From Scardovia inopinata JCM 12537 (lineage in GTDB: Bacteria > Actinomycetota > Actinomycetes > Actinomycetales > Bifidobacteriaceae): DNA of 64,000 bases. The position numbers and the translations under genes are program-made. Every line of letters starts with the position of its first letter. The stretch's first letter is position 1. The notes beneath the pieces were generated by a model. That model was given only the letters and a program-made list of their open reading frames with translations. It did no database searches and was not told the origin of the DNA. Shown here piece after piece: positions 55,103 through 64,000 of the stretch. The stretch spans positions 868,001 to 932,000 of the forward strand of contig NZ_AP012334.1 of NCBI RefSeq assembly GCF_001042695.1. Direction: 5' to 3'.

Positions 55103-58100
55103 TTATCTCATATCATTCATACCGACCAGGGAAAAAGTGCGTGATTCCAGCACTCCCAGCAGGGCCCAGGCTGTGTCGAAACTGGTCATACAGGGTATAG
55201 CATTTTCCGCTGATGTCCTGCGGATCAAAAAGCCGTCATTCTGCAGGTCCTTGTCAGAGCTGGAGATGGTATTGATCACAAAGTTCACCCTCCCCTGCTG
55301 GATCAAATCTGTCACTGTCTCATATTCAGGAGCTTGTTCGCTGACCTTAGCCGCCTGCTGAACATAGAGGGAAGGATCGTGGGACTGTAAATATGCGGCC
55401 GTTCCCTGGGTTGCATAAATTCCATAACCAATGGAGCTGAAGTGTTGAGCAAGCCGAAGGGCCTCAGCCTTGTCGCTGTCGGCAACGGTAATGAGTATAT
55501 TCCCTTGTTCAGGAATATGAACTCCACTGGCAACCAGAGCCTTGTAAAGGGCCTTGTCCAGGGTGGCATCAGAGCCCAGGGCCTCGCCAGTCGACTTCAT
55601 CTCAGGGCCCAACACCGTGTCCACACTAGTCAGCTTGGCAAAAGAGAAAACCGGAGCCTTCACAAACACAGCTCCCCTAGGTTCCTGCCGGTAGCCAGGA
55701 TGCAATCCTTGCTCTACCAGACTGTGGCTAAGCACTGCTTTGGTAGCAATATCACTCATAGGGACAGAGGTGATTTTGCTGAGAAAAGGAACAGTCCGTG
55801 AGCTGCGGGGGTTGACCTCCAGAACATAGACTTTATTATTTTTATCCACAATAAACTGAATATTGTAGAGGCCAATAAAGTGGAAGCCCCTGCCTATCCG
55901 TTCTGCATAATCGATGATTGTCTCTTTAACCTGATCAGAAATAATTTGAGTTGGATAAACAGAAATCGAGTCGCCTGAATGAATCCCGGCCCGTTCAATA
56001 TGCTCCATTACTCCAGGAATATAAACGTTTTCTCCATCGGCAATGGCATCAGTTTCCAGTTCTTTGCCCACCACATATCTATCCACCAAGATGGGGGCAT
56101 CATGGCTGATTTCCTTGACTGCTGTCGACATATAAACTTTGAGCTCATCATCGTTATGGACAATTTCCATGGCTCGGCCTCCCAAAACATAGCTGGGCCG
56201 AACCAAAACAGGGTATCCAATCTGATTGGCAATCACCAAGGCCTGGTCAACCGTAACAGCCGTGTCCCCCTGAGGCTGGGGAATACCCAACTCCTGTAAG
56301 GCAGTTTCAAATTCATGTCTGTCTTCAGCCTTATCGATATTTTTCAGGCTGGTTCCCAGAATTTTTACACCTCTCTCCTGCAGAGAAGCAGCAATATTGA
56401 TAGCTGTCTGTCCGCCGAACTGAACAATAACTCCCAGGGGATGCTCCAGGTTAATGACATTCATGACATCTTCTGTGGTTAAAGGCTCAAAGTAGAGCTT
56501 GTCGCTGATAGAAAAGTCAGTGGAGACCGTCTCCGGATTATTGTTAATGACGATGGCTTCGTACCCCTCTTTTTTCAGGGTTTCCACACAATGGACTGTG
56601 GCATAGTCAAACTCGACCCCCTGACCAATACGAATAGGGCCAGACCCCAAGACTACAATTTTTTTTCGATCGGAAGGCAGGGATTCATTTCCTCCATCAT
56701 AGGTTGAATAAAAATACGGAGTTGCGCTGGCAAATTCTCCTGCACAGGTATCAACCATCTTGTAAGCAGGCAGGATGCCGGAATCTGTCCGCAGCTGGGA
56801 CAGATCCTTCTCATTCATTCCCCAGACCCGAGCTATATAAGCATCGGAGAATCCCCAGCGCTTAGCGGCCCTGAGGGATTCCGGATCCGCCCGGTTAGCA
56901 GCCAGCCTCTTTTCCATGTCCACAATCCTGGCCATGTGATCCAGAAAGAAAGGATCAATTTTGGTAATTTTATACACGGTTTCCAGATCATAGCCGTGCC
57001 GGATCCATTCCATAACTGCGTAAATGCGCTGATCATCCCTATGGCGGATTTTTTCTTCCAGATCCTGCCTGTTTAGGGTGGCCAACTCAGGAATACAGGG
57101 ATGATCCAGTTTCATCTCCAGGGAACGAACCGCCTTCAGGAAACTCTCTTCGAAGGTACGGCCTATAGCCATTACCTCTCCTGTTGCCTTCATCTGGGTA
57201 CCCAGTTGCCGGTCTGCTCCAGGGAATTTATCGAAGGGGAAGCGGGGGAATTTAGTCACCACATAGTCCAGGGCAGGTTCGAAGCAGGCGAACGAGGTTT
57301 TGGTAATAGGATTGATAATCTCGTCCAGAGTCAAGCCAACAGCCAATTTGGCGCTGATTTTTGCAATAGGATAGCCTGTCGCCTTACTGGCCAGGGCCGA
57401 TGATCGGGAAACTCGGGGATTGACTTCAATCACATAATAAGAAAAACTCTGTGGATCCAAGGCCAGCTGAACATTGCAACCACCGCAGATCTTCAAAGCT
57501 CTGATAATGCGCAGGGAGGCATCCCTGAGCATCTGATTTTCCCGGTCAGTCAAAGTCTGAACAGGAGCAACGACAACGCTATCTCCCGTATGGATACCCA
57601 CCGGGTCTATATTTTCCATGGCACAGACTACAATGGCGTTGTCCGAGGCATCCCGCATAACCTCATATTCAATTTCTTTAAAGCCAGCGATAGAACGTTC
57701 AATAAGGCATTGATGAACAGGACTCATTTTGAGACCAGCATCAGCAATATGCCTGAGTTCTTTCTCATTATGGACAAAGCCGCCGCCCGTACCTCCCAGG
57801 GTATAAGCCGGGCGAACGACCAGGGGATAACCGAGCTGGGAGGCAAACTGAACTGCCGCCTCAACAGAATGCACAATGTCGCTTTCGGGAACTGGTTCTC
57901 CCAGATCATTCATCAAAGATCGGAAAAGCTCTCTATCCTCTGCCTTATTGATAGCTTCCAGATCGGTACCGAGAATTTCCACTCCCATAGAATCCAGAAT
58001 GCCGTTCTGATGAAGTTCGACCACCAGGTTTAAACCGGTCTGCCCTCCTAAAGTACCCAAAATGGCATCCGGTCTTTCCTTATAAATAACCCGTTTGGCA

Positions 58101-58318
58101 AAATCGACAGTCAAGGGCTCAATATAAACCCGGTCGGCAATGCTGGCGTCCGTCATAATAGTTGCCGGGTTTGAGTTGATAAGGACAACCTCATAGCCTT
58201 CTTCCCGCAGGGACTGGCAGGCCTGAGAGCCTGAATAATCAAACTCTGCTGCCTGGCCGATAATAATGGGGCCGGAACCAATAACAAGAATTTTGTGAAT
58301 ATCGGTGCGTTTAGGCAT
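55103..58318 (-). CDS. carB: Carbamoyl-phosphate synthase large subunit
   Basis: A 1071-residue enzyme with two ATP-grasp halves; [20 protein letters not shown] starts the first and [17 protein letters not shown] the second. It makes carbamoyl phosphate for pyrimidine and arginine synthesis. The start ATG 58318 follows AAGGAG and overlaps the end of carA by eight bases. Confidence 0.97.
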   Translation of the reverse strand: MPKRTDIHKILVIGSGPIIIGQAAEFDYSGSQACQSLREEGYEVVLINSNPATIMTDASIADRVYIEPLTVDFAKRVIYKERPDAILGTLGGQTGLNLVVELHQNGILDSMGVEILGTDLEAINKAEDRELFRSLMNDLGEPVPESDIVHSVEAAVQFASQLGYPLVVRPAYTLGGTGGGFVHNEKELRHIADAGLKMSPVHQCLIERSIAGFKEIEYEVMRDASDNAIVVCAMENIDPVGIHTGDSVVVAPVQTLTDRENQMLRDASLRIIRALKICGGCNVQLALDPQSFSYYVIEVNPRVSRSSALASKATGYPIAKISAKLAVGLTLDEIINPITKTSFACFEPALDYVVTKFPRFPFDKFPGADRQLGTQMKATGEVMAIGRTFEESFLKAVRSLEMKLDHPCIPELATLNRQDLEEKIRHRDDQRIYAVMEWIRHGYDLETVYKITKIDPFFLDHMARIVDMEKRLAANRADPESLRAAKRWGFSDAYIARVWGMNEKDLSQLRTDSGILPAYKMVDTCAGEFASATPYFYSTYDGGNESLPSDRKKIVVLGSGPIRIGQGVEFDYATVHCVETLKKEGYEAIVINNNPETVSTDFSISDKLYFEPLTTEDVMNVINLEHPLGVIVQFGGQTAINIAASLQERGVKILGTSLKNIDKAEDRHEFETALQELGIPQPQGDTAVTVDQALVIANQIGYPVLVRPSYVLGGRAMEIVHNDDELKVYMSTAVKEISHDAPILVDRYVVGKELETDAIADGENVYIPGVMEHIERAGIHSGDSISVYPTQIISDQVKETIIDYAERIGRGFHFIGLYNIQFIVDKNNKVYVLEVNPRSSRTVPFLSKITSVPMSDIATKAVLSHSLVEQGLHPGYRQEPRGAVFVKAPVFSFAKLTSVDTVLGPEMKSTGEALGSDATLDKALYKALVASGVHIPEQGNILITVADSDKAEALRLAQHFSSIGYGIYATQGTAAYLQSHDPSLYVQQAAKVSEQAPEYETVTDLIQQGRVNFVINTISSSDKDLQNDGFLIRRTSAENAIPCMTSFDTAWALLGVLESRTFSLVGMNDMR

Positions 58319-59438
58319 TCTGCTGCTCCTTGCCATAAATATTGAAAGACTTGTTTTCCATGCGTCTGCCACTGGTTTTATCCATAAGATCTATAAAATC
58401 GTCAAACAGATAGTTACTGTCATGCGGCCCACCGTTAGCTTCGGGGTGATATTGAACTGAAAAAACAGGCAGGCTCCTGTGCCTGACTCCCTCACAGGCA
58501 CCGTCGTTCAGGGACTGATGAGTCAATTCCAGGGGTGTGCCTTCCAAAGAAGCACTGTCCACAGCAAAACCATGATTCTGGGTGGTAATTTCCACCCTGC
58601 CTGTTGCCAGATTTTTTACCGGATGGTTGGCTCCCCTGTGCCCAAATTTCAGTTTGAACGTTGTAGCCCCACAGGCCAGACAAATCAACTGATGCCCCAG
58701 ACAAATACCAAAAAGAGCAGTTTTCCCCATGAGACCTTTAACTGTTTCCATAGCTTCCGGAATATCAGTTGGATCTCCAGGACCGTTGGAAAGCATGACT
58801 CCATCCGGGTGGTAGTCCAGGATCTGCTCAGCCTGAGTATTCCAGGGAACGACAATCAAATCACAATTTCTCCGGGAAAGTTCTCGAATAATTCCTAATT
58901 TTTCCCCGAAATCCATGAGAACTACCTTATGCCCCCTGTTGGGAACCGGGAATGGTTTGGAAGTAGATACGCGCCGAACCTGATCATGGAGAAAATCAGC
59001 CTGATGCAAATCGGCAATAATTTGATCAGTGTCAGCATCTGGATTCGCCATCACCGCTTTCATGGTTCCTCCCTGCCGGATCTTCAAAGTCAGCTGCCGG
59101 GTATCAATCCCGTAAATACCGGGGACAGAGTTTTTCTTCAAATACGAATCCAGACTTTCCTGGCTGCGCCAGTTGCTGGGTTGGTCACAATAGTCACGAA
59201 CAACCAGGCCAAAAAGGGCGGGGCTCAGACTCTCGTTATCATCAGAGTTAATCCCATAATTACCAATAAGGGGGTAAGTCATGGTAATAATCTGCCCACA
59301 GTAAGAATTATCGGTAATTATTTCCTGATACCCGGTCATGGAAGTGTTGAAGACCAGCTCCCCTATCTGAAAATTGGAGGATCCAAAAGCCCTGCCCCGG
59401 TATAGTGTTCCATCTTCGAGAACCAGCAGTCGTTCCAT
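58311..59438 (-). CDS. carA: Carbamoyl-phosphate synthase small subunit (glutaminase)
   Basis: Class I amidotransferase: nucleophile Cys in [11 protein letters not shown], and His/Glu in [13 protein letters not shown]. It feeds ammonia from glutamine to CarB. ATG 59438 is the likeliest start ([15 protein letters not shown] is the conserved beginning). The stop overlaps carB. Confidence 0.96.
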   Translation of the reverse strand: MERLLVLEDGTLYRGRAFGSSNFQIGELVFNTSMTGYQEIITDNSYCGQIITMTYPLIGNYGINSDDNESLSPALFGLVVRDYCDQPSNWRSQESLDSYLKKNSVPGIYGIDTRQLTLKIRQGGTMKAVMANPDADTDQIIADLHQADFLHDQVRRVSTSKPFPVPNRGHKVVLMDFGEKLGIIRELSRRNCDLIVVPWNTQAEQILDYHPDGVMLSNGPGDPTDIPEAMETVKGLMGKTALFGICLGHQLICLACGATTFKLKFGHRGANHPVKNLATGRVEITTQNHGFAVDSASLEGTPLELTHQSLNDGACEGVRHRSLPVFSVQYHPEANGGPHDSNYLFDDFIDLMDKTSGRRMENKSFNIYGKEQQNA

Positions 59439-59588
59439 AGAAAAACAGCCTCTCCGCATGCTGCAGAGTGGCCACAACATGCTGATGTAAGTAGTGTTGC
59501 CTGTGTGAATTCTCTCTTATTTAAGCCTTATCACTCGACAGGACGAACCACCACATCTCAAAACACAAGGTTTCGCTATATGTCATCT

Positions 59589-62273
59589 TTATTCCAGATC
59601 TTGCCTGGCTAGGTCCTCCACTGTTCCCACGGCATAGGTGGAGAAAACCAGTTCCCCTTCTTCTTCAGTCCGCTTCAAATCCACGAAGGCCTCAATGGCC
59701 CAGTCGTTGTCTCCGTCGCTATCACAGATTATCTGGCGAACCCGCCAGGTAAGATGGGTCTTTTCCTGGCTGTCATCCAGAATGAAGTAGTCAGAAGACC
59801 GGGCCTGGGTGGTAGTCAGAATGTCATCGTGCTCATCGAAAAAGTCTTCGAGAATTTCTTCCCACTCATGCAAACCATAGCCATAGTCCCTATCCAGATC
59901 TGCAAGAGCCTGACTATTTTCTAGATCCATCAACTGAACCCTGTGGAACATGGCATTGCGAACAAGCAGGACCAGGGCCCGCCGATGAGCCCCTACCGTT
60001 TCCTCCAGGCTAGGGGGAGCGGCAGTTAAGGCTTGGCTGTTGGTGCTGTTTGCCTCCTCTTGCCCATAGGAATCCTCCCACTCATCGACCAAGGAAGAAT
60101 CGACCGTTCTGACAAGGTAACCCAGCCACTGAATAATATCAGCCACTTGGTCATTTACCTTATCAGGGGGAATTGTTCTGGACAAAGACCGATAGGCATC
60201 ACTCAAATACCTGAGCAGGGTACCCTCGGACCGAGAGATTCCATAATCTGCAATATATTGAGAAAAATCAGCTGCTTTCTCAATCATGTCTCTAAGAATA
60301 GATTTAGGCTCAATGCTGTAATCGGCTGCCCAGGGCACATCCTGCAGATACTGGTTGTAGGCGGGTAAAAGAATATCCTTCAGAGGCTGGGGGTACGTCA
60401 CCTCCTGGATTTTATCCATCCGCTGATCATAATCCAGACCCTCATCCTTCATTCTGATCATAACCTCGTCCCTAGCTCTTTTTTCCTGGATCCGCAGAAT
60501 CTGCCGGGGATTCTCCAAGGTTGCTTCCACCAAAGAGACCAGGTCAAGAGCATAGTCAGGACTGTCTGGGTTGAGCAGTTCCAAAGCGGCAATGAGAAAG
60601 GGAGACAAGGGCTGATCCATGGCAAGATCATCAGGCATATCAACAGCCAGGGAATAGTCAATTGACCCATCATCCAACTCCCATTTTTCAGCAATTCCTG
60701 AGTCCATGAAAGTCTGCATAATTCCTGCGGCAGATTCCAGGAGTTTCGCTTTCTCAGCATCTGACTGAGCACTGGAATCGATGAGCTGACGGATTCTCTT
60801 CCAAGCGTTTCCTGATTGAACTATCTCATTGAGGACCAGGGAATGAGTCATTTTCAAATGCGGTTTCAGGGTTTCAGGTTGTGATTCAATCAGTTTGGTA
60901 AAGGTATCCTGACTCCAGTTAACAAAGCCTTCAGGGGCCTTCTTCCTCTTGATTTTCTTGAGCTTTTTAGGATCGTCTCCTGCCTTTGACAGTGCCTGGG
61001 CATTAGCTATTTCATGCTCTGGGGCCAAAGCAAGAACCAAACCCTCGGTATCGAAACCAGATCGGCCTGCTCGACCTGCAATTTGATGGAATTCACGCGA
61101 GCGCAATCTCCGCTGGCGATGACCGTCATATTTGGTCAGTTGGGTAAGGACCACGGTGTGGATGGGGACATTGATTCCCACACCGAGGGTATCTGTACCG
61201 CAGATCACGGGCAGAAGACCTTCCTGCGCCAGCTGCTCCACAATCCGCCTATACCGGGGTAACATACCGGCATGGTGAACTCCCACCCCGTTAATGAGGA
61301 ATCGTTTGAGGGTTTTCCCGAATACGGTGCTGAACCGGGTATGCTCCAGTGCTTTCTTAATCCTGCCCCGTTCTTCCTTAGTAGAAACCCCCAAACTGGC
61401 AAGATTTTCTGCTGTATTGATAGCCTCATCTTGAGAAAAGTGAACTATGTAAATCGGTGTCTTTTCTGCGCTGATCAGTCTTTTTACCACAGCTTGCAAA
61501 GGTTCTGTTTTGTACTGATATTCCAGAGGCACCGGCCGTTCAGCATCGGCTATAATCTCGGTTTTTCTGCTGGTATGAGCATCCAGCAAAGCCTGAATAG
61601 AACTTACATCCCCCAAGGTAGCGCTCATCAGCAGAAACTGAGTGTCGGGCAGAGTGATGAGGGGAACTTGCCAGGCCCAACCTCGGTCTGGATCGCCATA
61701 GAAGTGGAATTCATCCATAGCAACGCAGGCTACAGGTGTCTTTCCTCCCTCCCGCAAAGCCTGATTGGCTAGAATTTCTGCTGTGCAGCAAATGATGGGG
61801 GCATCAGGATTAATCCGAGTATCTCCGGTAATCATGCCAACAAAAGATGGCCCAAAAATAGAAACCAGTTCAAAGAATTTCTCGCTGACTAAAGCCTTGA
61901 TAGGGGCTGTGTAATAGGATCTTTTCCCCTGGCATAAGGCCATATAATGCATGCCTATAGCAATGAGTGATTTGCCTGATCCTGTGGGGGTATTGACAAT
62001 CACGTGATCTCCAGACAGGAGGGCAAGGAAAGATTCGTCTTGATGGGGCCACATGGTCAGCCCCCGAACCTGGCTGACCCAGAGACTGAAACGAGTATAT
62101 ATATCATCGAGGCTCAGCCGACTGCCGTTTACTGTAAAAGAATCGCCAGGGACCGCATGCCCCAGGGCAGCAGGCTGGTTCACCCAGTCATCATTCCACC
62201 CCTGATCAGCAGAAGGCTCCCTGCTGTCAGTTTTCTTGTCACCTGCGCAAGAAGGTTCTTTCTTGTCTGTCAT
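59589..62273 (-). CDS. DUF3516-type Ski2-like DEFH-box helicase
   Basis: Motor motifs: NTPTGSGKSLIAIG (Walker A), AMDEFHFYGDP (DEFH), LMSATLGDVSS and HQIAGRAGRSGFD. The long C-terminal helical half (about residues 430-890) is the DUF3516 region typical of actinobacteria. It is a paralogue of HelY at 14836, the second such helicase in 50 kb. A polar N-terminus of about 45 residues precedes the core. RNA is the probable substrate; function is not established. Confidence 0.9.
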   Translation of the reverse strand: MTDKKEPSCAGDKKTDSREPSADQGWNDDWVNQPAALGHAVPGDSFTVNGSRLSLDDIYTRFSLWVSQVRGLTMWPHQDESFLALLSGDHVIVNTPTGSGKSLIAIGMHYMALCQGKRSYYTAPIKALVSEKFFELVSIFGPSFVGMITGDTRINPDAPIICCTAEILANQALREGGKTPVACVAMDEFHFYGDPDRGWAWQVPLITLPDTQFLLMSATLGDVSSIQALLDAHTSRKTEIIADAERPVPLEYQYKTEPLQAVVKRLISAEKTPIYIVHFSQDEAINTAENLASLGVSTKEERGRIKKALEHTRFSTVFGKTLKRFLINGVGVHHAGMLPRYRRIVEQLAQEGLLPVICGTDTLGVGINVPIHTVVLTQLTKYDGHRQRRLRSREFHQIAGRAGRSGFDTEGLVLALAPEHEIANAQALSKAGDDPKKLKKIKRKKAPEGFVNWSQDTFTKLIESQPETLKPHLKMTHSLVLNEIVQSGNAWKRIRQLIDSSAQSDAEKAKLLESAAGIMQTFMDSGIAEKWELDDGSIDYSLAVDMPDDLAMDQPLSPFLIAALELLNPDSPDYALDLVSLVEATLENPRQILRIQEKRARDEVMIRMKDEGLDYDQRMDKIQEVTYPQPLKDILLPAYNQYLQDVPWAADYSIEPKSILRDMIEKAADFSQYIADYGISRSEGTLLRYLSDAYRSLSRTIPPDKVNDQVADIIQWLGYLVRTVDSSLVDEWEDSYGQEEANSTNSQALTAAPPSLEETVGAHRRALVLLVRNAMFHRVQLMDLENSQALADLDRDYGYGLHEWEEILEDFFDEHDDILTTTQARSSDYFILDDSQEKTHLTWRVRQIICDSDGDNDWAIEAFVDLKRTEEEGELVFSTYAVGTVEDLARQDLE

Positions 62274-62503
62274 TGTCCCTGCCCATCTATCATGTTCACA
62301 TTCTATTCTGCTGACTTTACCTTAGTTGTAGATACCGATGGATACCGGCCGCCGGATGAAGAGATACCACTGACCGGTCATTCCCTGCCACTGAAAGATA
62401 CAGAAGAATCGGATTTATTTGGCATGGTAGAGTAGCGGATAGAACATAAAGATCACCAGAATTTACAGAAAATCATGACATCGTTACAGGAAGGTTCTTT
62501 CTT

Positions 62504-63412
62504 ATGGTTGAAGCAGTGACTATCACCCATCTGTCAAAAAGTTTTGCCGGGGTCAAAGCTGTTCAGGATTTATCCTTCACCGTTGGCAAAGGCAATCTCT
62601 TTGCCTTCCTGGGAGTCAATGGAGCAGGAAAAAGCACAACCATATCTATGATCTGCGGCAAGCTTCGACCCGATTCCGGCACTATTTCAGTCTTTGGTCA
62701 GGATATTTCAGAAAAAAGGAGGACAGTAGCCTCCTGGTTAGGGGTGGTATTCCAAAATTCTCTGCTTGATCAGGAGTTGACAGTAAAAGATAACCTCAAG
62801 TACCGGGCCGCCCTTTACGGGCTAAGAGGTTCAGGCTTTGCCGAGCGCTATCGGGCAGTTGCAAGCAGCCTGAGCTTGGACGAAATCGAACACAAACCAG
62901 TGAAAACCCTGTCCGGAGGGCAACGCCGAAGGGCAGATATAGCCAGAGCGATCATTCACAACCCGCGCCTACTTATTCTGGACGAGCCCACCACCGGGCT
63001 AGATCCTCAGACCAGGAAAAATTTGTGGACCATCATTCGACATCTGCGGCAGGATCAGGGGCTGACAGTTCTTCTGACAACTCATTATATGGAGGAAGCC
63101 AGTACGGCCGATCGTTGCCTAATTATCAATCAAGGCAAAAGCATCGCCCAAGGCACTCCCCTGGAGCTGAAAAATAAATATGCCCGAGACAGTCTCCACC
63201 TCTACGGTGTTTCTCAGGAAGAGGTTAAGCAGCTGGGTCTTCCTTATAAACCTGTACAAAACGGCTTTGTTCTAGAGCTGGATTCGCCCAGGCATGCAGT
63301 CGATCTGATCCGGCAGCAGCCTGAGCTTTTCACAGACTTTGAAATTATCAAAGGAAGTATGGACGATGTTTTTCTGAATGCTGTTCATACTTCCCAGCCG
63401 GTCCTGGATTAA
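62504..63412 (+). CDS. ABC exporter ATP-binding protein (DrrA-like)
   Basis: Walker A GVNGAGKSTTISM, signature LSGGQRRRADIARAI, Walker B LLILDEPTTGLDPQ and the switch His in LLTTHYMEEA. A C-terminal extension of about 80 residues follows, as in ATPases of drug exporters. AGGAAGG precedes ATG 62504. It precedes a permease gene by 17 bases. The 230-base gap to the divergent helicase probably holds both promoters. Confidence 0.9.
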   Translation: MVEAVTITHLSKSFAGVKAVQDLSFTVGKGNLFAFLGVNGAGKSTTISMICGKLRPDSGTISVFGQDISEKRRTVASWLGVVFQNSLLDQELTVKDNLKYRAALYGLRGSGFAERYRAVASSLSLDEIEHKPVKTLSGGQRRRADIARAIIHNPRLLILDEPTTGLDPQTRKNLWTIIRHLRQDQGLTVLLTTHYMEEASTADRCLIINQGKSIAQGTPLELKNKYARDSLHLYGVSQEEVKQLGLPYKPVQNGFVLELDSPRHAVDLIRQQPELFTDFEIIKGSMDDVFLNAVHTSQPVLD

Positions 63413-63429
63413 GAAAGGATAAGGAAGGT

Positions 63430-64000
63430 ATGTATACGTATTTTTCGCTTACCAAGCGCAATATAACCCTCTTTTTTAAAGATAAGGGAATGTTCTACAG
63501 CTCTCTTATTACTCCTGCAATACTTTTGGTTCTCTACGTCACCTTCCTGGGGAAAGTGTATCGAAGCAACTACAGCAGTGCGATTCCTCGGGGAATTACT
63601 ATCCCCTCAGCTGTTCTTGACACCTTGGTCTCCAGTCAGCTGTCCTCTTCTCTGCTTGCAGTTTCCTGTATAACAGTTGCTTTCGCTTCCAACATGCTGA
63701 TGGTTCAGGACAAGGCCAACAAAACTATTACTGATCTAACTGTCAGCCCTGTTAAAAGAACCACCTTAGGCATTGCCTACCTGTCTGCAACCTTCTTGTC
63801 AACCCTGATTGTCAATCTGACCGGCATGGTCATGTGCCTGTGTTATATGGTATGGACCGGCTGGGAGTTTAGCTTTCATAATCTGGCCTTAATAACAGGT
63901 GATGTTATTCTTCTGACCTTTTTTGGAACAGTCCTGTCCAGTATAATTAATTTTCCTCTGTCTACTCATGGCCAAATTTCCGCCGTCAGCTCCATTGTTT
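63430..64000 (+). CDS. ABC-2 type permease (3' partial)
   Basis: Membrane helices begin near residue 25 (YSSLITPAILLVLYVTFLG). The helix-rich region continues past the window's right edge, so the gene is incomplete. AAGGAAGG precedes ATG 63430. The spacing from the ATPase gene marks a drug/multidrug exporter operon. Confidence 0.85.
   Translation, partial: MYTYFSLTKRNITLFFKDKGMFYSSLITPAILLVLYVTFLGKVYRSNYSSAIPRGITIPSAVLDTLVSSQLSSSLLAVSCITVAFASNMLMVQDKANKTITDLTVSPVKRTTLGIAYLSATFLSTLIVNLTGMVMCLCYMVWTGWEFSFHNLALITGDVILLTFFGTVLSSIINFPLSTHGQISAVSSIV

Noticed and set aside
62292-62435. Possible 47-residue acidic protein between the DUF3516 helicase and the ABC operon
   Set aside because: Plausible amino-acid text, but no ribosome-binding site and no recognised family; left unannotated.

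Overview
The window looks like a stretch of a Bifidobacteriaceae chromosome (Actinobacteria) of moderate G+C, carrying the right end of a more G+C-rich prophage. The host assignment rests on actinobacterial gene blocks: a fused PafB/PafC-like regulator beside helY; rbpA; an ftsR-garA-DUF881-sbp-DUF881-pgsA block; rpsB-tsf-pyrH-frr-cdsA-rlmN; guaB3; clpP1-clpP2-clpX with tig. A pflB/pflA fermentation pair, typical of bifidobacteria, supports it. Genus and species cannot be fixed from sequence alone.

Layout. 1-3.3 kb: late genes of a prophage (end of a collagen-like tail/fibre protein, a small membrane protein, a GH25 endolysin followed by a separate LysM frame, a holin, a small unknown). 3.37-8.12 kb: a three-gene restriction-modification-like operon (small N6-MTase-like subunit, Eco57I-like NPPY subunit, GIY-YIG/DEYH-helicase). 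8.12-10.58 kb: visibly more A+T-rich cargo: a one-TM protein, a protein ending in a nucleoside-deoxyribosyltransferase/TIR-like domain, and a Cys/His-motif orphan ending in a long perfect palindrome. 10.60-10.74 kb: short direct repeats and a tRNA 3'-end fragment, read as the element's attachment junction. From 10.79 kb on: host core genome.

Core genome. 10.8-17.9 kb (+): UDP-glucose pyrophosphorylase, PafBC-like regulator, small membrane protein, HelY helicase, RbpA. 18.2-30.8 kb (-): FtsR-like regulator, GarA-like FHA switch, DUF881/Sbp membrane proteins, phospholipid synthesis (PgsA-like, CdsA), Rpe, Lgt, RlmN, Frr, PyrH, EF-Ts, S2, peptide deformylase. 30.9-38.6 kb: two long-chain acyl-CoA synthetase paralogues around an Rv3235-like gene, guaB3 and a sugar-binding-type lipoprotein. 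38.7-45.5 kb: tRNA-Asn, an M23-family protein, ClpX/ClpP1/ClpP2, a ClC-type channel and trigger factor. 45.6-64 kb: RNase D, PflA/PflB, NAD synthetase, RarA, CarB/CarA, a DUF3516-type Ski2-like helicase, and the start of an ABC exporter operon running off the right edge.

How it fits together. The core blocks cover protein birth and quality control (S2, EF-Ts, Frr, Def, trigger factor, ClpXP), membrane lipid and lipoprotein maturation, and nucleotide supply (PyrH, CarAB, GuaB3). PflBA is the formate-producing route; a CRP-type inverted repeat lies upstream of pflB in activator geometry. The best candidates for a novel system are the prophage cargo genes at 3.4-10.6 kb, between the lysis genes and the attachment site, where phages often carry anti-competitor functions. 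Functions there are inferred from motifs only.
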